Below are positions 11,975 to 21,641 of a stretch of DNA of 64,000 bases, in pieces. The stretch covers positions 6,365,501-6,429,500 of the forward strand of contig RHDP01000001.1 of NCBI GenBank assembly GCA_003725745.1, given 5' to 3'. Each line of letters starts with the position of its first letter. Position 1 is the stretch's first letter. The notes below the pieces were generated by a model, which searched no databases, was not told where the DNA came from, and was given only the letters and a program-made list of their open reading frames with translations. Source of the stretch: Streptomyces sp. I6 (GTDB lineage: Bacteria; Actinomycetota; Actinomycetes; Streptomycetales; Streptomycetaceae). Position numbers and translations under genes: made by a program.

Positions 11975-13384
11975 ATGAGGACCCCCTTGAGCACCAAGCT
12001 GCTGGCACCCCTGGATCTGGCCTTCTGGCACCTCGAGTCCCCCGACCATCCGATGCACCTCGGCGCGCTCGCCTACTTCGCTCCGCACGCGTCCGGGGAC
12101 ACCGGCGCGAGCGCGCCCGGCAGCGAGGAGATCCTCGCCCTGCTGGCCGCCCGCACCTCCGCCATCCCCCGGTTGCGCATGCGCGTCCGCGATGTGCTGC
12201 TGCCCGTCGGCGGCGCCGCCTGGATGGCGGACCAGGATTTCGACGTCCAGCGCCATCTGCGCCCGATCAGGCTGCCGGCAGGTGATTTCGCGGCGTCCGC
12301 GGCCACCCTCGCCGGGGAGCTGATGGAGCGTCCGCTCGAACGCGGGCTGCCGCCCTGGGAGATGTACCTGCTCACCGGGGGCCCCGGAGATCCCTTCGCC
12401 GTGCTGGTCAAACTGCACCACGCCCTTGCCGACGGCATGCGCGCCGTCGCCATCGGGGCCGGGATCTTCGACGAGATCGCCGGGCCGCTCGCCGAACGCG
12501 CCCGCAGGCACGGCCGAAGGGCTGGCCGGAGCCCGTCCGCCGTACCGCCGCGCTCCTGGCTCCCCGGCCCCTGGCAGGCCGCCGGGATGGCCCGCGGCCG
12601 GATCGAGGAGCTGGGCCGGGCCTTCGGCGTCGGCGCCTCCCTCGTGGGCGCCTCGCTCGCCCGGGCCGGCCGGCTCGACCCGCGCGGCACCGCCGCGCTC
12701 AGCGCCAGTTCCAGCGGCACCCGCAGGCTCGCCACCTCGGTGCTCGACCTCGACGACGTCCACGAGGTCCGCAGGGTCGCGGGCGGCACCGCGAACGACG
12801 TCCTCCTCGCCACCGTCGCCGGGGCGCTGCGCCGCTGGATGACCGAGCGGGGCGACGCCCTGCCGCCCACCGACCCCTGCGCCCTCGTCCCGGTGTCGAG
12901 GCGCCGCCCCGGCGGCCCGCCCGGCTCGGGGAACAAGCTGTCCGCCTATCTGCTCGACCTTCCCGTCACCGAACCCGACCCCTGGGCCCGGTTGTACGCG
13001 GTCCGCGCCGGCATGGACCGCAACAAGTCGGCGGGGCCACTGCGCGGCGCCGGTGCGGTCGCCGTACTCGCCGACCAACTTCCGCCGCTCGCCCACCGGT
13101 TCGGCGCGCCCCTCGCCGGGAACGCCGCCCGGATGCTGTTCGACCTGCTCGCGACGAGTGTGCCGCTGCCCCGCTCCGCGCTGTCGCTCGGCGGCTGCCC
13201 GCTGCGCGAGATCTACCCGATGGCGCCTCTCGCCCGCGGCCAGTCCCTCGCCGTGGCGATGTCGACCTACGGGGGCCGGGTGCACTTCGGACTGGTCGCC
13301 GACGGCAAGGCCCTGCCCGACGTGGACCGGCTCGCCCGCGCGGTCGAGGCCGAGCTGGCAGCGCTCCTGGAACTGGTCCGCTAG
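11975..13384 (+). CDS. WS/DGAT-family O-acyltransferase (wax ester/triacylglycerol synthase)
   Basis: Transfers acyl groups from acyl-CoA to diacylglycerol or fatty alcohols to make storage lipid at the membrane. The 469-residue protein matches the usual family length. It starts LLAPLDLAFWHLESPDHPMH and carries the catalytic HHxxxDG motif in LHHALADG near residue 148, followed by the C-terminal half with NKLSAYLLDLP. The ATG at 11975 is the first choice; a TTG at 11987 would give STKLLAPLD. The upstream DNA has no obvious strong ribosome site. It stands alone on the strand before the Fpg-type gene. Confidence 0.92.
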   Translation: MRTPLSTKLLAPLDLAFWHLESPDHPMHLGALAYFAPHASGDTGASAPGSEEILALLAARTSAIPRLRMRVRDVLLPVGGAAWMADQDFDVQRHLRPIRLPAGDFAASAATLAGELMERPLERGLPPWEMYLLTGGPGDPFAVLVKLHHALADGMRAVAIGAGIFDEIAGPLAERARRHGRRAGRSPSAVPPRSWLPGPWQAAGMARGRIEELGRAFGVGASLVGASLARAGRLDPRGTAALSASSSGTRRLATSVLDLDDVHEVRRVAGGTANDVLLATVAGALRRWMTERGDALPPTDPCALVPVSRRRPGGPPGSGNKLSAYLLDLPVTEPDPWARLYAVRAGMDRNKSAGPLRGAGAVAVLADQLPPLAHRFGAPLAGNAARMLFDLLATSVPLPRSALSLGGCPLREIYPMAPLARGQSLAVAMSTYGGRVHFGLVADGKALPDVDRLARAVEAELAALLELVR

Positions 13385-13408
13385 GGCGTGGTGCGGCAGG
13401 CTGGAGCC

Positions 13409-14271
13409 ATGCCGGAACTGCCCGAGGTGGAAGCGCTCAGGGACTTCCTCGACCAGCACCTGGTGGCCAGGGAGATCGCCCGGGTGATGCCCGTGGCGAT
13501 CAGCGTGCTCAAGACGTACGACCCCCGCTCGGCGCCCTCGACGGCACCGAGGTGGTCTCCGTGCGGCGGCACGGCAAGTTCCTGGACGTCGGCACCGGCG
13601 GCGGACTGCACCTCGTCATCCATCTGGCGCGGGCGGGCTGGCTGCAGTGGAGGGACGTGCTGCCCTCCGGGGTGCCCCGTCCGGGCAAGGGGCCGCTGGC
13701 GCTGCGCGCCGCACTCACCGGCGGGGACGGCTTCGACCTGACCGAGGCGGGCACGACGAAACGGCTCGCCGTCCACCTCGTACGCGACCCGGCCGACGTG
13801 CCGGGCGTCGCCCGGCTCGGCCCCGATCCGCTCGCCGACGACTTCGACCGCGACTCCTTCGCCGCCCTCCTCGCCGGGGAACGCCGGCAGATCAAGGGCG
13901 CGCTGCGCGACCAGAGCCTCATCGCCGGAATCGGCAACGCCTACAGCGACGAGATCCTGCACGCCGCGCGGATGTCACCGTACCGACTCACCGCCAAGCT
14001 CGGCGCGGGGGAGGTCACCGGGCTGTACGAGGCGATGCGTACGACGCTCAAGGACGCCGTCGAGCGCTCGAGAGGGCTGGCCGCAGGCCGGCTGAAGGCG
14101 GAGAAGAAGAGCGGGCTGAGGGTGCACGGCCGCACCGGCGAGCCCTGCCCGGTCTGCGGCGACACCATCCGCGAGGTGTCGTTCCACGACTCGTCCCTGC
14201 AGTACTGCCCCACGTGCCAGACCGGTGGCAAGCCGCTCGCGGACCGGAGGCTGTCGCGGCTGCTCAAGTGA
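13409..14271 (+). CDS. Fpg/Nei-family DNA glycosylase/AP lyase (one frameshift)
   Basis: Base excision repair enzyme that removes oxidised bases. The catalytic N-terminus MPELPEV is intact (Pro2 nucleophile, Glu3). The H2TH region reads QIKGALRDQSLIAGIGNAYSDEIL (quoted across two motifs), and the C-terminal zinc finger has Cys pairs in CPVCGD and CPTCQTGGKPLADR. The frame breaks at CCCCC (13522-13526); one added C gives KTYDPPLGALDGTEV and a 287-residue protein of normal size. The stop overlaps the convergent anti-sigma gene by 8 bases. Confidence 0.92.
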
Positions 14272-14992
14272 CGGTGCGCGGGCGCGATGCGCTCCCGTCC
14301 TGCGCCGGCGACGGGCGGTCGAGCGAGACGAGGTGCTCGCCGCTCTCGGTGCGGACCTCGAAGCGGCCTATCTCGTCCCGCTGCAGGACCGTCCCCACCT
14401 CCATGTCCAGCTCGTCCTCCGTCCCCGGGGCGCCCGTCCCGTACCCGCCGGCGGGCACCGACCAGCTGGTGACGTCGTACTCCCTGCCGTCCCTGGCGAC
14501 CGCGACCAGCCGGCAGGTCTTCGGCCCCGGCAGCTTCGCCATGCGCAGGGCCACGGCGGTGCCCCAGCCCTTGGAACGCAGATCGACCGCGCCGTACACA
14601 CCGGTGGCACCGTCCGTGGCCGCGATCCGCTCGTCGGGGCCGCCCTCGGCCGGCCCCTCCGCCTCCGGGAACAGGCTCACCGCCACCGCGGGCAGCGCCA
14701 CGACCAGCGCGGCAGCCGCGGCCACCAGCCGCAGCCGCCGGCGCGAACCGCGCCGGCGCCGCGTGGCGACCTCGTGGAGAAGGCGCTCCAGCACCCGCGG
14801 GGCCGGTGGTGCGTCGGCGCGGCCGGGCCCGGCGAGGGCACCCAGCGCGGACGCGACCGGGGCGAAGTCGGAGAGCTGAAGGGTGCAGAGGCCGCATTCC
14901 GACAGGTGCTCCTCGAAGCGGAAGGCGTCCGCGGGGTCGAGGACGCCCAGCGCGTAGGCGGCCACGGCCCGGTGCTGCTCCCGCAGGTTCAT
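14264..14992 (-). CDS. Zinc-binding anti-sigma factor (RskA/ZAS type)
   Basis: The 242-residue membrane protein has an N-terminal zinc anti-sigma motif H-x3-C-x2-C (His29, Cys33, Cys36 in HLSECGLC), a basic stretch (residues about 75-88), one membrane helix (about 89-108) and an extracytoplasmic RskA-like C-terminal domain. It should hold an ECF sigma factor at the membrane. No sigma gene is adjacent on this strand. The nearest ECF gene in the window is at 22635-23177, about 8 kb away, so pairing is unknown. Confidence 0.85.
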   Translation of the reverse strand: MNLREQHRAVAAYALGVLDPADAFRFEEHLSECGLCTLQLSDFAPVASALGALAGPGRADAPPAPRVLERLLHEVATRRRRGSRRRLRLVAAAAALVVALPAVAVSLFPEAEGPAEGGPDERIAATDGATGVYGAVDLRSKGWGTAVALRMAKLPGPKTCRLVAVARDGREYDVTSWSVPAGGYGTGAPGTEDELDMEVGTVLQRDEIGRFEVRTESGEHLVSLDRPSPAQDGSASRPRTVT

Positions 14993-15174
14993 GGACCAAT
15001 CCTTCGGCTCGGCGGCTACGAACGGTCCATACGGGTCGTACGCACCGTGGGTGTCGTCCTGGAGTACGCAGCTGAGCCGTGCCGTGCTCAGCGGCGGCAG
15101 GGGAAAGTGCGACCGGGGCGTGCAGCGGGGCGGCCGTGGCGCGGAGTTGTGGAGAAGAGCGGCAGAATGGGTGG

Positions 15175-15531
15175 GTGAACGGTGGAAACTCGGGCGTCCG
15201 TATGACCGGGCGCCCCGCGGGCAGTCCTCATGTGGAGCCGCTGCTCGGCGCTTATGTGCTCGGTGTGCTCGTCCCCGAGGAGGAGGCCCGGGTAGCCGGG
15301 CACCTCACCCACTGCGGCCGGTGCCGCGCCGAGTATCTCGGCATGGCCGACGCCCAGGCGCTGCGGGCGGCGTGTGCGGAGGAGGACGGCGCCGGCGGGG
15401 GGACGGGCCGGACCGGCGGTATACGCGGGACCGGCGGTATAGGCGGGACGGGCTGGTTCAGCGGATTCGGCGGACTCGGCGGACTCGGCGGAGCCGGCCG
15501 GTGCTGCGGTGGCGGCGGCCGGACACGGTAG
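15175..15531 (+). CDS. zf-HC2 domain protein, putative anti-sigma-like; C-terminus probably broken
   Basis: Residues about 20-55 read EPLLGAYVLGVLVPEEE and HLTHCGRCRAEYLGM, the zf-HC2 zinc module (His, Cys, Cys). After this the frame becomes Gly-rich repeats made by GGCGGxxTC-type repeats and stops at 15531. The same frame re-opens at 15553 with a hydrophobic segment ALMPAGVLMLSVGG and a Pro/Val tail to 15744. That looks like a membrane helix and tail of the same protein. More than one missing base in the repeat may be responsible; I could not reconstruct it. Starts GTG 15175 or ATG 15202 are both possible. Confidence 0.6.
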   Translation: MNGGNSGVRMTGRPAGSPHVEPLLGAYVLGVLVPEEEARVAGHLTHCGRCRAEYLGMADAQALRAACAEEDGAGGGTGRTGGIRGTGGIGGTGWFSGFGGLGGLGGAGRCCGGGGRTR

Positions 15532-15754
15532 AGGCGGCCCTGCCCCGCCGCAGTGCTGCGCGACGTGGGGAAGGACACGCCCGGACGGGTCGCCCGGCGC
15601 CCGGGGGCGCTGATGCCCGCGGGGGTGCTGATGCTCTCGGTCGGGGGAGCCGACACCCGCGGGGGACTGCCGGACCCGGCCGCGCCCGTGGTCGTGCCCG
15701 TGGCCGCGCCCGCGCCCGTGGTCGTGCCCTCGTCCGGTGCCTAAAATCCGCAGC

Positions 15755-16626
15755 ATGCTGCGCGTACTTGCGGTCGACGACGAGAAGCCGGCGCTCGGGG
15801 AACTGCTCTACCTGCTGCGCTCCGACCCGAGGGTGCGCAGCGCGGACGGTGCCACCGACGCCACCGAGGCGCTGCGCCGCATCAGCCGGGCGCTGGACGC
15901 GGGCCCGGGCGGTGAGAGCGGCATCGACGTCGTCTTCCTCGACATCCACATGGCAGGGCTGACCGGGCTCGACATGGCCCGGCTGCTCTCGGAGTTCACC
16001 CGGCCGCCGCTGATCGTGTTCGTCACGGCCCACGAGGGCTTCGCCGTGCAGGCGTTCGACCTCAAGGCCGTCGACTACGTCCTCAAGCCGGTCCGCAGGG
16101 AACGCCTCGCCGAAGCCGTCCGCCGGGTCTGCGATCTGGCCACCGCGGCACGCACGGCCCGGCCACCCGCGGCTGCCGGCAGCGGCCCCGCCGGTGGAGC
16201 CGGTGGCGCCGGAGCATCGGGCGCGATGGCCGCGCATCGCCCCGGGCCGGCAGCAGGCCCCCTGGTCACCGGATCCACGGCACCCGGGACCGCGCCGGAG
16301 CAGATTCCGGTGGAACTCGGCGGCGTGACCCGGCTGATCCCCATCGACGAGATCACCTACGTCGAGGCCCACGGCGACTACGCGCGGCTGCACACGCGCG
16401 GGGCAGCCATCTCGTGCGCATACCGCTCTCCACGCTCGAGGACCGGTGGGCTTCCCGGGGCTTCGTCCGGATACACCGCAGCCATCTCGTCGCTCTGGGG
16501 TGTATCGACGAGCTCCGCCTGGACGGGGGCTCCACGACCGTCCGTGTGGGCACTGCCGAACTCGCGGTGAGCCGCCGGCACGCCCGCCAGCTGCGCGATC
16601 TGCTGATGCGCCACGCTCAGCGCTGA
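15755..16626 (+). CDS. LytTR-family response regulator (one frameshift)
   Basis: Receiver domain at residues 1-125 (MLRVLAVDDEKPALGELLYLL, phosphoacceptor Asp in VVFLDIHM, Lys in DYVLKPV), an Ala/Gly/Pro linker, then a LytTR DNA-binding domain (about 190-285) with IDEITYVEAHGDYARLHT and GFVRIHRSHLVAL. The frame breaks at GGGG (16400-16403); one added G gives HTRGGSHLVRIPLSTL and a 290-residue protein. It is the likely partner of the LytS-type kinase at 19850, with two small membrane proteins and a solute symporter between them. The symporter may be its target or part of the sensor. Confidence 0.9.
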
Positions 16627-16727
16627 TCCCGGCGCTGATCCCGGCGCTGATCCCGGCGCTGATCCCGGCGCTGATCCCGGCGCTGGTCCCGGCGCTGGTC
16701 CCGGCGCTGGTCCCGGCGCTGGTCTGC
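16620..16727. repeat. 12-bp tandem repeat, about nine copies
   Basis: The unit GCGCTGATCCCG is repeated five times and followed by about four copies with GCGCTGGTCCCG. It begins at the stop codon of the LytTR gene, so the 3' end of that transcript carries it. Confidence 0.9.
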
Positions 16728-17029
16728 GGGGCTGGTCCCCGCCGTCTCCAGGCCCGTCACCGGTAGCCGCCCCGGTGCACCGCGTGTCGCCCGCGCCCAG
16801 GTCCGCCGCTGCCGCCGAAGGGAAACCGACGCACCGACGACGCGGGTCCTCTTCCGGGGCGGATCGCCGCATAGTGGAAGCAGACGGTCCCGCTGCGGAA
16901 TCCGGTCCCGCGCCGCACGGCGAGTCCGCGCCGCGGCTGCGGACCGGGTTCGGGGAGCCGCTGCCCGCCGACCTGTGCGCCGCGGAGGCCGGCGGTGCGC
17001 CCCGGAGTCGTAAGCGACGGGAGAGGACG
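16627..17029. other. Intergenic region after the LytTR gene
   Basis: The first 100 bases are the 12-bp tandem repeat. The rest shows no convincing coding potential and probably carries the promoter of the small membrane protein gene at 17030. Confidence 0.5.
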
Positions 17030-17209
17030 ATGACCGATCGACGCACACCCCCGCAGGAGACGCCGCCCGTGGAGGCGTCCATCGCCGAGGCCCACCAGGA
17101 ACGTCCGGACGGCGGGATCTGGGAGCACCCCGTGGTGATCCTGTCGCTGATCGTCGCCTGCAGCGTGTTCTTCGCCGCCCTGTTCATCGGCCGGGCCCTC
17201 AGCCTCTGA
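17030..17209 (+). CDS. 59-residue single-pass membrane protein
   Basis: The ATG at 17030 follows GGGAGAGG. The N-terminal 33 residues are hydrophilic; residues about 34-56 (HPVVILSLIVACSVFFAALF) form one membrane helix. It lies between the LytTR regulator and the DUF485/SSS pair. I do not recognise a named family. The setting suggests a small accessory subunit of the symporter or sensor. Confidence 0.75.
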   Translation: MTDRRTPPQETPPVEASIAEAHQERPDGGIWEHPVVILSLIVACSVFFAALFIGRALSL

Positions 17210-17718
17210 GGCGCCCGCACGGCCGGACCCCCGCCCCGCCGCAGGGTCGGGCCTGCCCCTGTCATTCCTGCCCCTGTCACCGTCGCCCTGCCGCCTGCCG
17301 CCTGCCGCCTGCCGCCTGCCGCCTGCCGCCTGCCGCCTGCCGCCTGCCGCCTGCCGCCTGCCGGCGGTCGGCGGTCGGCGGTCGGCGGTCGTACGAGGGC
17401 TGCCGGCCTGGCCGGCAGCAGGCCGCCCGGAGGCTCCGCCTGGGGGCGCGTACCCGGGCCCACGCGTCGGGCAGTGAGCCGGGCGCGGTCCCTGGGGAGC
17501 CGCTCCGCGGGCGGACCCGCGGCCATCAAGACCGCGCCGTACCGCGTCGGACCGCGCCGTACCGCGCCGTACCGCGAAGGACCGGTCCGCGCCGGACCAC
17601 CGGCCTGTACCCCCATCACCCCATCTGCGTAGACTCCATGGACCCCTGGGCCTGCCGCTCGTCGCTGCGAGCGGCCTGCCCGCACGAGCCGCCGAGAGAA
17701 CGCCGGGAGCGGACGCCG
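17210..17718. other. Intergenic region with heptamer repeats before the DUF485 gene
   Basis: No gene seen. It contains the 7-bp repeat array at 17286-17391 and GC-rich DNA with short GTACCGCG(C) repeats near 17535-17580. Confidence 0.5.
17286..17391. repeat. 7-bp tandem repeats (CTGCCGC, about 11 copies; then CGGCGGT, about 4)
   Basis: A run of CTGCCGC units is followed directly by GGCGGTC units, in non-coding DNA. The same CTGCCGC heptamer occurs at 43052-43065. Confidence 0.9.
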
Positions 17719-18099
17719 ATGTCTGCAGCACAGCCACCCCGCCGTGAAGTCGTCACGGGGGTGCCCCGCGGCGCCCGCCGCCGCCCCGGTCACGCCCCCG
17801 CGCGCTCGGAGATCAGCGAGCAGACCCCCATCGGCACCGTCTATGTGCGCTCCCTGATGCGCAGCCAGCTGCGCGCCGCCCTGTACGCCCTGGGTGCGCT
17901 CGCCCTCCTCGTCGGCACCCTCCCGCTTCTCTTCGCCTTCCCCGCGGCCGTCCTCGGCTCCTTCTCGTCGCCCGAACCGTTCGTATGGGTGGTGCTCGGA
18001 GTCGGCGTCTACCCCCTGATGTGGCTGACCGCCCGCTGGTACGTCCGCCGGGCCGAGCGCAACGAGGAGGACTTCACCGGGCTGGTCGAGGGCCGCTGA
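17719..18099 (+). CDS. DUF485 small membrane protein
   Basis: The 126-residue protein has a basic N-terminal tail (about 50 residues) and two membrane helices (about 58-80 and 92-112) in the pattern of DUF485/YjcH. Such proteins are encoded directly before SSS acetate or pyruvate symporters and probably act with them. ATG at 17719. The SSS gene starts 22 bases downstream, consistent with one operon. Confidence 0.85.
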   Translation: MSAAQPPRREVVTGVPRGARRRPGHAPARSEISEQTPIGTVYVRSLMRSQLRAALYALGALALLVGTLPLLFAFPAAVLGSFSSPEPFVWVVLGVGVYPLMWLTARWYVRRAERNEEDFTGLVEGR

Positions 18100-18121
18100 G
18101 AACGCCTGTGGGGGACGACCG

Positions 18122-19853
18122 GTGAACCAGACCTACGCGGTTGCGGCCGTGGCCTGCGTGGTCCTGGCGACCGTCCTCATCGGCGCCCTGGGCCTGCGCA
18201 TCTCCCGGACGACCTCCGACTTCTATGTCGCCTCACGCACCGTCAACCCCGGCCTGAACGCCGCCGCCATCAGCGGCGAGTACCTCTCCGCCGCCTCCTT
18301 CCTCGGCATCGCGGGACTGGTGCTCCTCCAGGGGCCCGACATGCTCTGGTATCCGGTCGGCTACACCGCGGGCTATCTCGTCCTGCTCGTCCTCGTCGCC
18401 GCCCCGCTGCGGCGCTCGGGCGCGTACACGCTCTCCGACTTCGCCGAGGCGCGGCTGGAGTCGCCCGCGGTGCGGCGCCTCGCCAGCCTCTTCGTCGTCG
18501 GCATCGCCTGGCTCTACCTGCTGCCGCAGCTCCAGGGCGCGGGACTCACCCTGGAAATCCTCACCGGCGCGCCCGACTGGTTCGGCGGGGTCCTCGTCGC
18601 CGTCGTCGTCACGGGCGCCGTGGCCGCGGGCGGCATGCGCTCCATCACCTTCGTACAGGCGTTCCAGTACTGGCTGAAGCTCACGGCCCTGCTGGTCCCC
18701 GCACTGTTCCTCGTCGCCGCCTGGGCCGGCGACGACGCCCCCGCGCACGTTTCGACGGTCCCGCCGTGCTGCGCCAGCACACCGAGGTCCGCATCGACGA
18801 CACCGTACGGATCGACCTGGACGCCCCGCTGTCCGTCATGGTGGCCGGCACGGTCGACGGCATCCGCCACGAGGGGCGGCAGACCACCCTGGGCGAGGGC
18901 ACCCACCGCGTCGAGTCGGGCACCACGCTCACGTTCCCCCCGGGCGCGGACATACCCGAGCGCGCGTCCACCGGCGCCGACCCCGCCGGCTGGTCCCAGC
19001 CGCTGGCGGGCGGCCGCGACGGCTACCAGCTCTACGCCACCTACGGCCTGATCCTCGCCACCTTCCTCGGCACCATGGGCCTGCCGCACGTCGCCGTCCG
19101 CTTCTACACCAGTCCCAACGGCCGCGCGGCGCGCCGCACCACCCTCGTCGTCCTGGGTCTGATCGGCGCCTTCTACCTGCTCCCTCCGGTGTACGGGGCC
19201 CTCGGCCGGATCTACGCCCCCGAACTCGCCCTGAACGGCGACGCCGACGCCGCCGTGCTGGTCCTGCCGGAACGGATGGTCGGCGGGCTCACGGGCGATC
19301 TGCTCGGCGCGCTCCTCGCGGGTGGCGCCTTCGCCGCCTTCCTGTCCACCGCGTCCGGACTCACCATGTCCGTCGCCGGAGTCCTCACCCAGGACGTCCT
19401 GCCGTCGCGCGGGGTACGGCACTTCCGGCTCGCGGCCGTCCTCGCCATGGCCGTGCCGCTCGCCGTCAGCGTGGTCGCCACCAACGTGCCCGTCGCCGAC
19501 GCCGTCGGGCTGGCCTTCGCCGTCTCGGCGTCCTCGTTCTGCCCGCTGCTCGTCCTCGGCATCTGGTGGCGCAGGCTCACCCCGCCCGGCGCCGCCGCCG
19601 GACTGGTCACCGGCGGCGGCGCCGCGCTGACCGCCGTCATGGCGACCCGGGCGGGACTCGCCCCCGAGGGCTGGCCGCACACCCTCATGGCCTGGCCGGC
19701 CGTCTGGTCCGTGCCGCTCGGATTCCTGACCATGATCCTGGTGTCGCTGGTGACACCCCGCCACACACCTCCCGGCGCCGCCGCCACCCTCACCCGTCTC
19801 CATCTGCCGGAAGACCTGGCCGCCCGGCCCCGTGCGAAGGGGCCCGGCGATGA
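18122..19853 (+). CDS. SSS-family sodium:solute symporter, acetate/pyruvate type (two frameshifts)
   Basis: Multi-pass transporter starting from GTG 18122 (MNQTYAVAAVACVVL). Signature stretches include SDFYVASRTVNPGLNAAAIS near the first helices, YTLSDFAEARL and FLGTMGLPHVAVRFYT, as in ActP/MctP monocarboxylate symporters. An extracytoplasmic insert with QHTEVRIDDTVRIDLDAP follows helix 6. Breaks occur at CCCCC (18738-18742) and GGGG (19839-19842). After one base is added to each, the protein has 577 residues, ends RAKGARR, and its TGA overlaps the ATG of the kinase gene in the usual ATGA. The substrate is inferred from family only. Confidence 0.88.
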
Positions 19854-21061
19854 CCGGCACCGCGCTGGCCGCACTCGGCGCCGCCGCGGCGGTGCTGCTC
19901 GCCGCCGGGTTCGCCCTCGGTCGCGTCACCGCCCGCCGCACCGCCGGATCCGGACCCGACCTGGGCACCCCGGTCGAGCGGGCGACCTTCCACACCCTGC
20001 ACACCGCCTCGCTCGCCGCGCCCCCGCTGCGCGCCGGGCTCACCGAGGACACCGCACGCAAGGCCACCCGCCGGCTGCGCTCGCTGCTCGGCACCCGGGC
20101 CCTGTGCCTCACGGACCGGGAGACCGTCCTCGCCTGGGACGGCATCGGCGCCGACCACCACCAGGAGCGCGTGATGCACCGGGTCGGCGACGTGCTCGAG
20201 TCCGGGCGCAGCCAGAGCGTCCGCACCCGGTGCGACGACCCGGAGTGCCCGCTCCGCTGGGCGGTGATCGCCCCGCTGACGGGGGAGGAGGGTGTGCTCG
20301 GCACGCTCGTCGCCTACGGTTCGGGGGAGTCGGCGGTTCTGGTACGAGCGGCGACCGAGGTCGCCCGCTGGGTCTCCGTCCAGCTCGAACTGGCCGAGCT
20401 CGACCGCTCCCGCACCCGGCTCATCGAGGCCGAGATCCGTGCCCTGCGGGCCCAGATCTCCCCGCACTTCATCTTCAACTCGCTCGCGGCCATCGCGTCC
20501 TTCGTCCGTACCGACCCCGAGCGGGCGAGGGAACTCCTGCTGGAATTCGCCGACTTCACCCGCTACTCCTTCCGCCGGCACGGGGACTTCGCCCATCTCG
20601 CCGACGAGCTGCGCTGCATCGAGCAGTACCTGGCCCTCGCCGGGGCCCGCTTCGGAGACCGGCTGAAGGTGACGCTCCAGATCGCGCCCGAAGTCCTCCC
20701 GGCCGCTCTGCCCTTCCTGTGCCTCCAGCCGCTCGTCGAGAACGCCGTGAAACACGGGATGGAGGACGCCGGACGGGTCTGCCGGATATCCATCACCGCC
20801 CGGGACGCCGGCTCGGAGGCGGTGGTGACCATCGAGGACGACGGTGTCGGGATGGACCCGGCCGAACTGCGGCGGGTCCTCGCACGGGAGGCGGACCACT
20901 CCTCCGGCATCGGTCTGTCCAACGTCGACGAGCGGCTGCGCCAGGTGTACGGCGACGACCACGGGCTGGTCATCGAGACAGGGGTGGGAGCAGGGATGAA
21001 GATCACTGTACGGATTCCCAAGTACCGTGCGGGCGTGCACAGCCAACCCGGCGGAAGCTGA
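19850..21061 (+). CDS. LytS-type sensor histidine kinase
   Basis: The 403-residue protein has one N-terminal membrane helix (about 3-22), a GAF-like sensor region (about 55-185), the His_kinase motif ISPHFIFNSLAAI (phosphoacceptor His near residue 206) and a HATPase_c domain with PLVENAVKHG and DDGVGMD. It overlaps the symporter stop by ATGA and so is translationally coupled to it. Its likely partner is the LytTR regulator at 15755. GAF plus symporter coupling suggests sensing of the transported carboxylate; this is inference. Confidence 0.93.
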   Translation: MTGTALAALGAAAAVLLAAGFALGRVTARRTAGSGPDLGTPVERATFHTLHTASLAAPPLRAGLTEDTARKATRRLRSLLGTRALCLTDRETVLAWDGIGADHHQERVMHRVGDVLESGRSQSVRTRCDDPECPLRWAVIAPLTGEEGVLGTLVAYGSGESAVLVRAATEVARWVSVQLELAELDRSRTRLIEAEIRALRAQISPHFIFNSLAAIASFVRTDPERARELLLEFADFTRYSFRRHGDFAHLADELRCIEQYLALAGARFGDRLKVTLQIAPEVLPAALPFLCLQPLVENAVKHGMEDAGRVCRISITARDAGSEAVVTIEDDGVGMDPAELRRVLAREADHSSGIGLSNVDERLRQVYGDDHGLVIETGVGAGMKITVRIPKYRAGVHSQPGGS

Positions 21062-21641
21062 GCCCGGCGGTGCGGGGGAGAGGCCCGCACCGGGGGAGCG
21101 GGCGCCGCTCGGCAGAGGTCGCTCGCGGGGACAGGGGGCTCGCGGGCACAGGGCGCTCGTGGGTCGGTGGTGGTCGCGGGCCGGCGGAGGTCGGTTCGGG
21201 CCGCGGACGCGTGCACACACCGGATGCACGGCTCCGACAGCGGCGGACGGCCCCACTCGCCGGCCGGCGACGGCTCCACCGGCGTCGGCGGCAAGGTGAT
21301 GTCAGGGAGGCTCGGCCCTGCCGTCCCTCTCGCGGTGGGAGCATCGGCAGGCTCCCACCGGCGAGGAGGCGCAGATGACGGCCGAAGCCGATGGGCCGCC
21401 GCGCGCCCGCACGGCGTCGCGGTGCCGCTCCCCCGAGCCTGCCGGGGCGGCCGCCTCGCCCTCTGAGCACACGGCTCGGCCGGAGGAATATCCCTCGGTC
21501 GCTTCGGGCGCGCCAGGATCGGCCGGGCCGGACGCGCATTCCCCCGTCCGGCTGCGGAGCCGCACGAGCGGCGCTCCCGGTCGCCTCCGGTCCGCCGGCC
21601 GCGGCGGCTCCGCGCCCGTGGCGGGTCAGTGCGGAGGGGGG
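21062..21641. other. Intergenic region, 580 bp
   Basis: I see no gene with convincing start, codon bias and length in either strand. The DNA is GC-rich without obvious hairpins. Confidence 0.4.

Noticed and set aside
11279..13459. A 726-codon open frame on the minus strand
   Set aside because: It is antisense to the phosphatase and WS/DGAT genes, which have clear domains and motifs.
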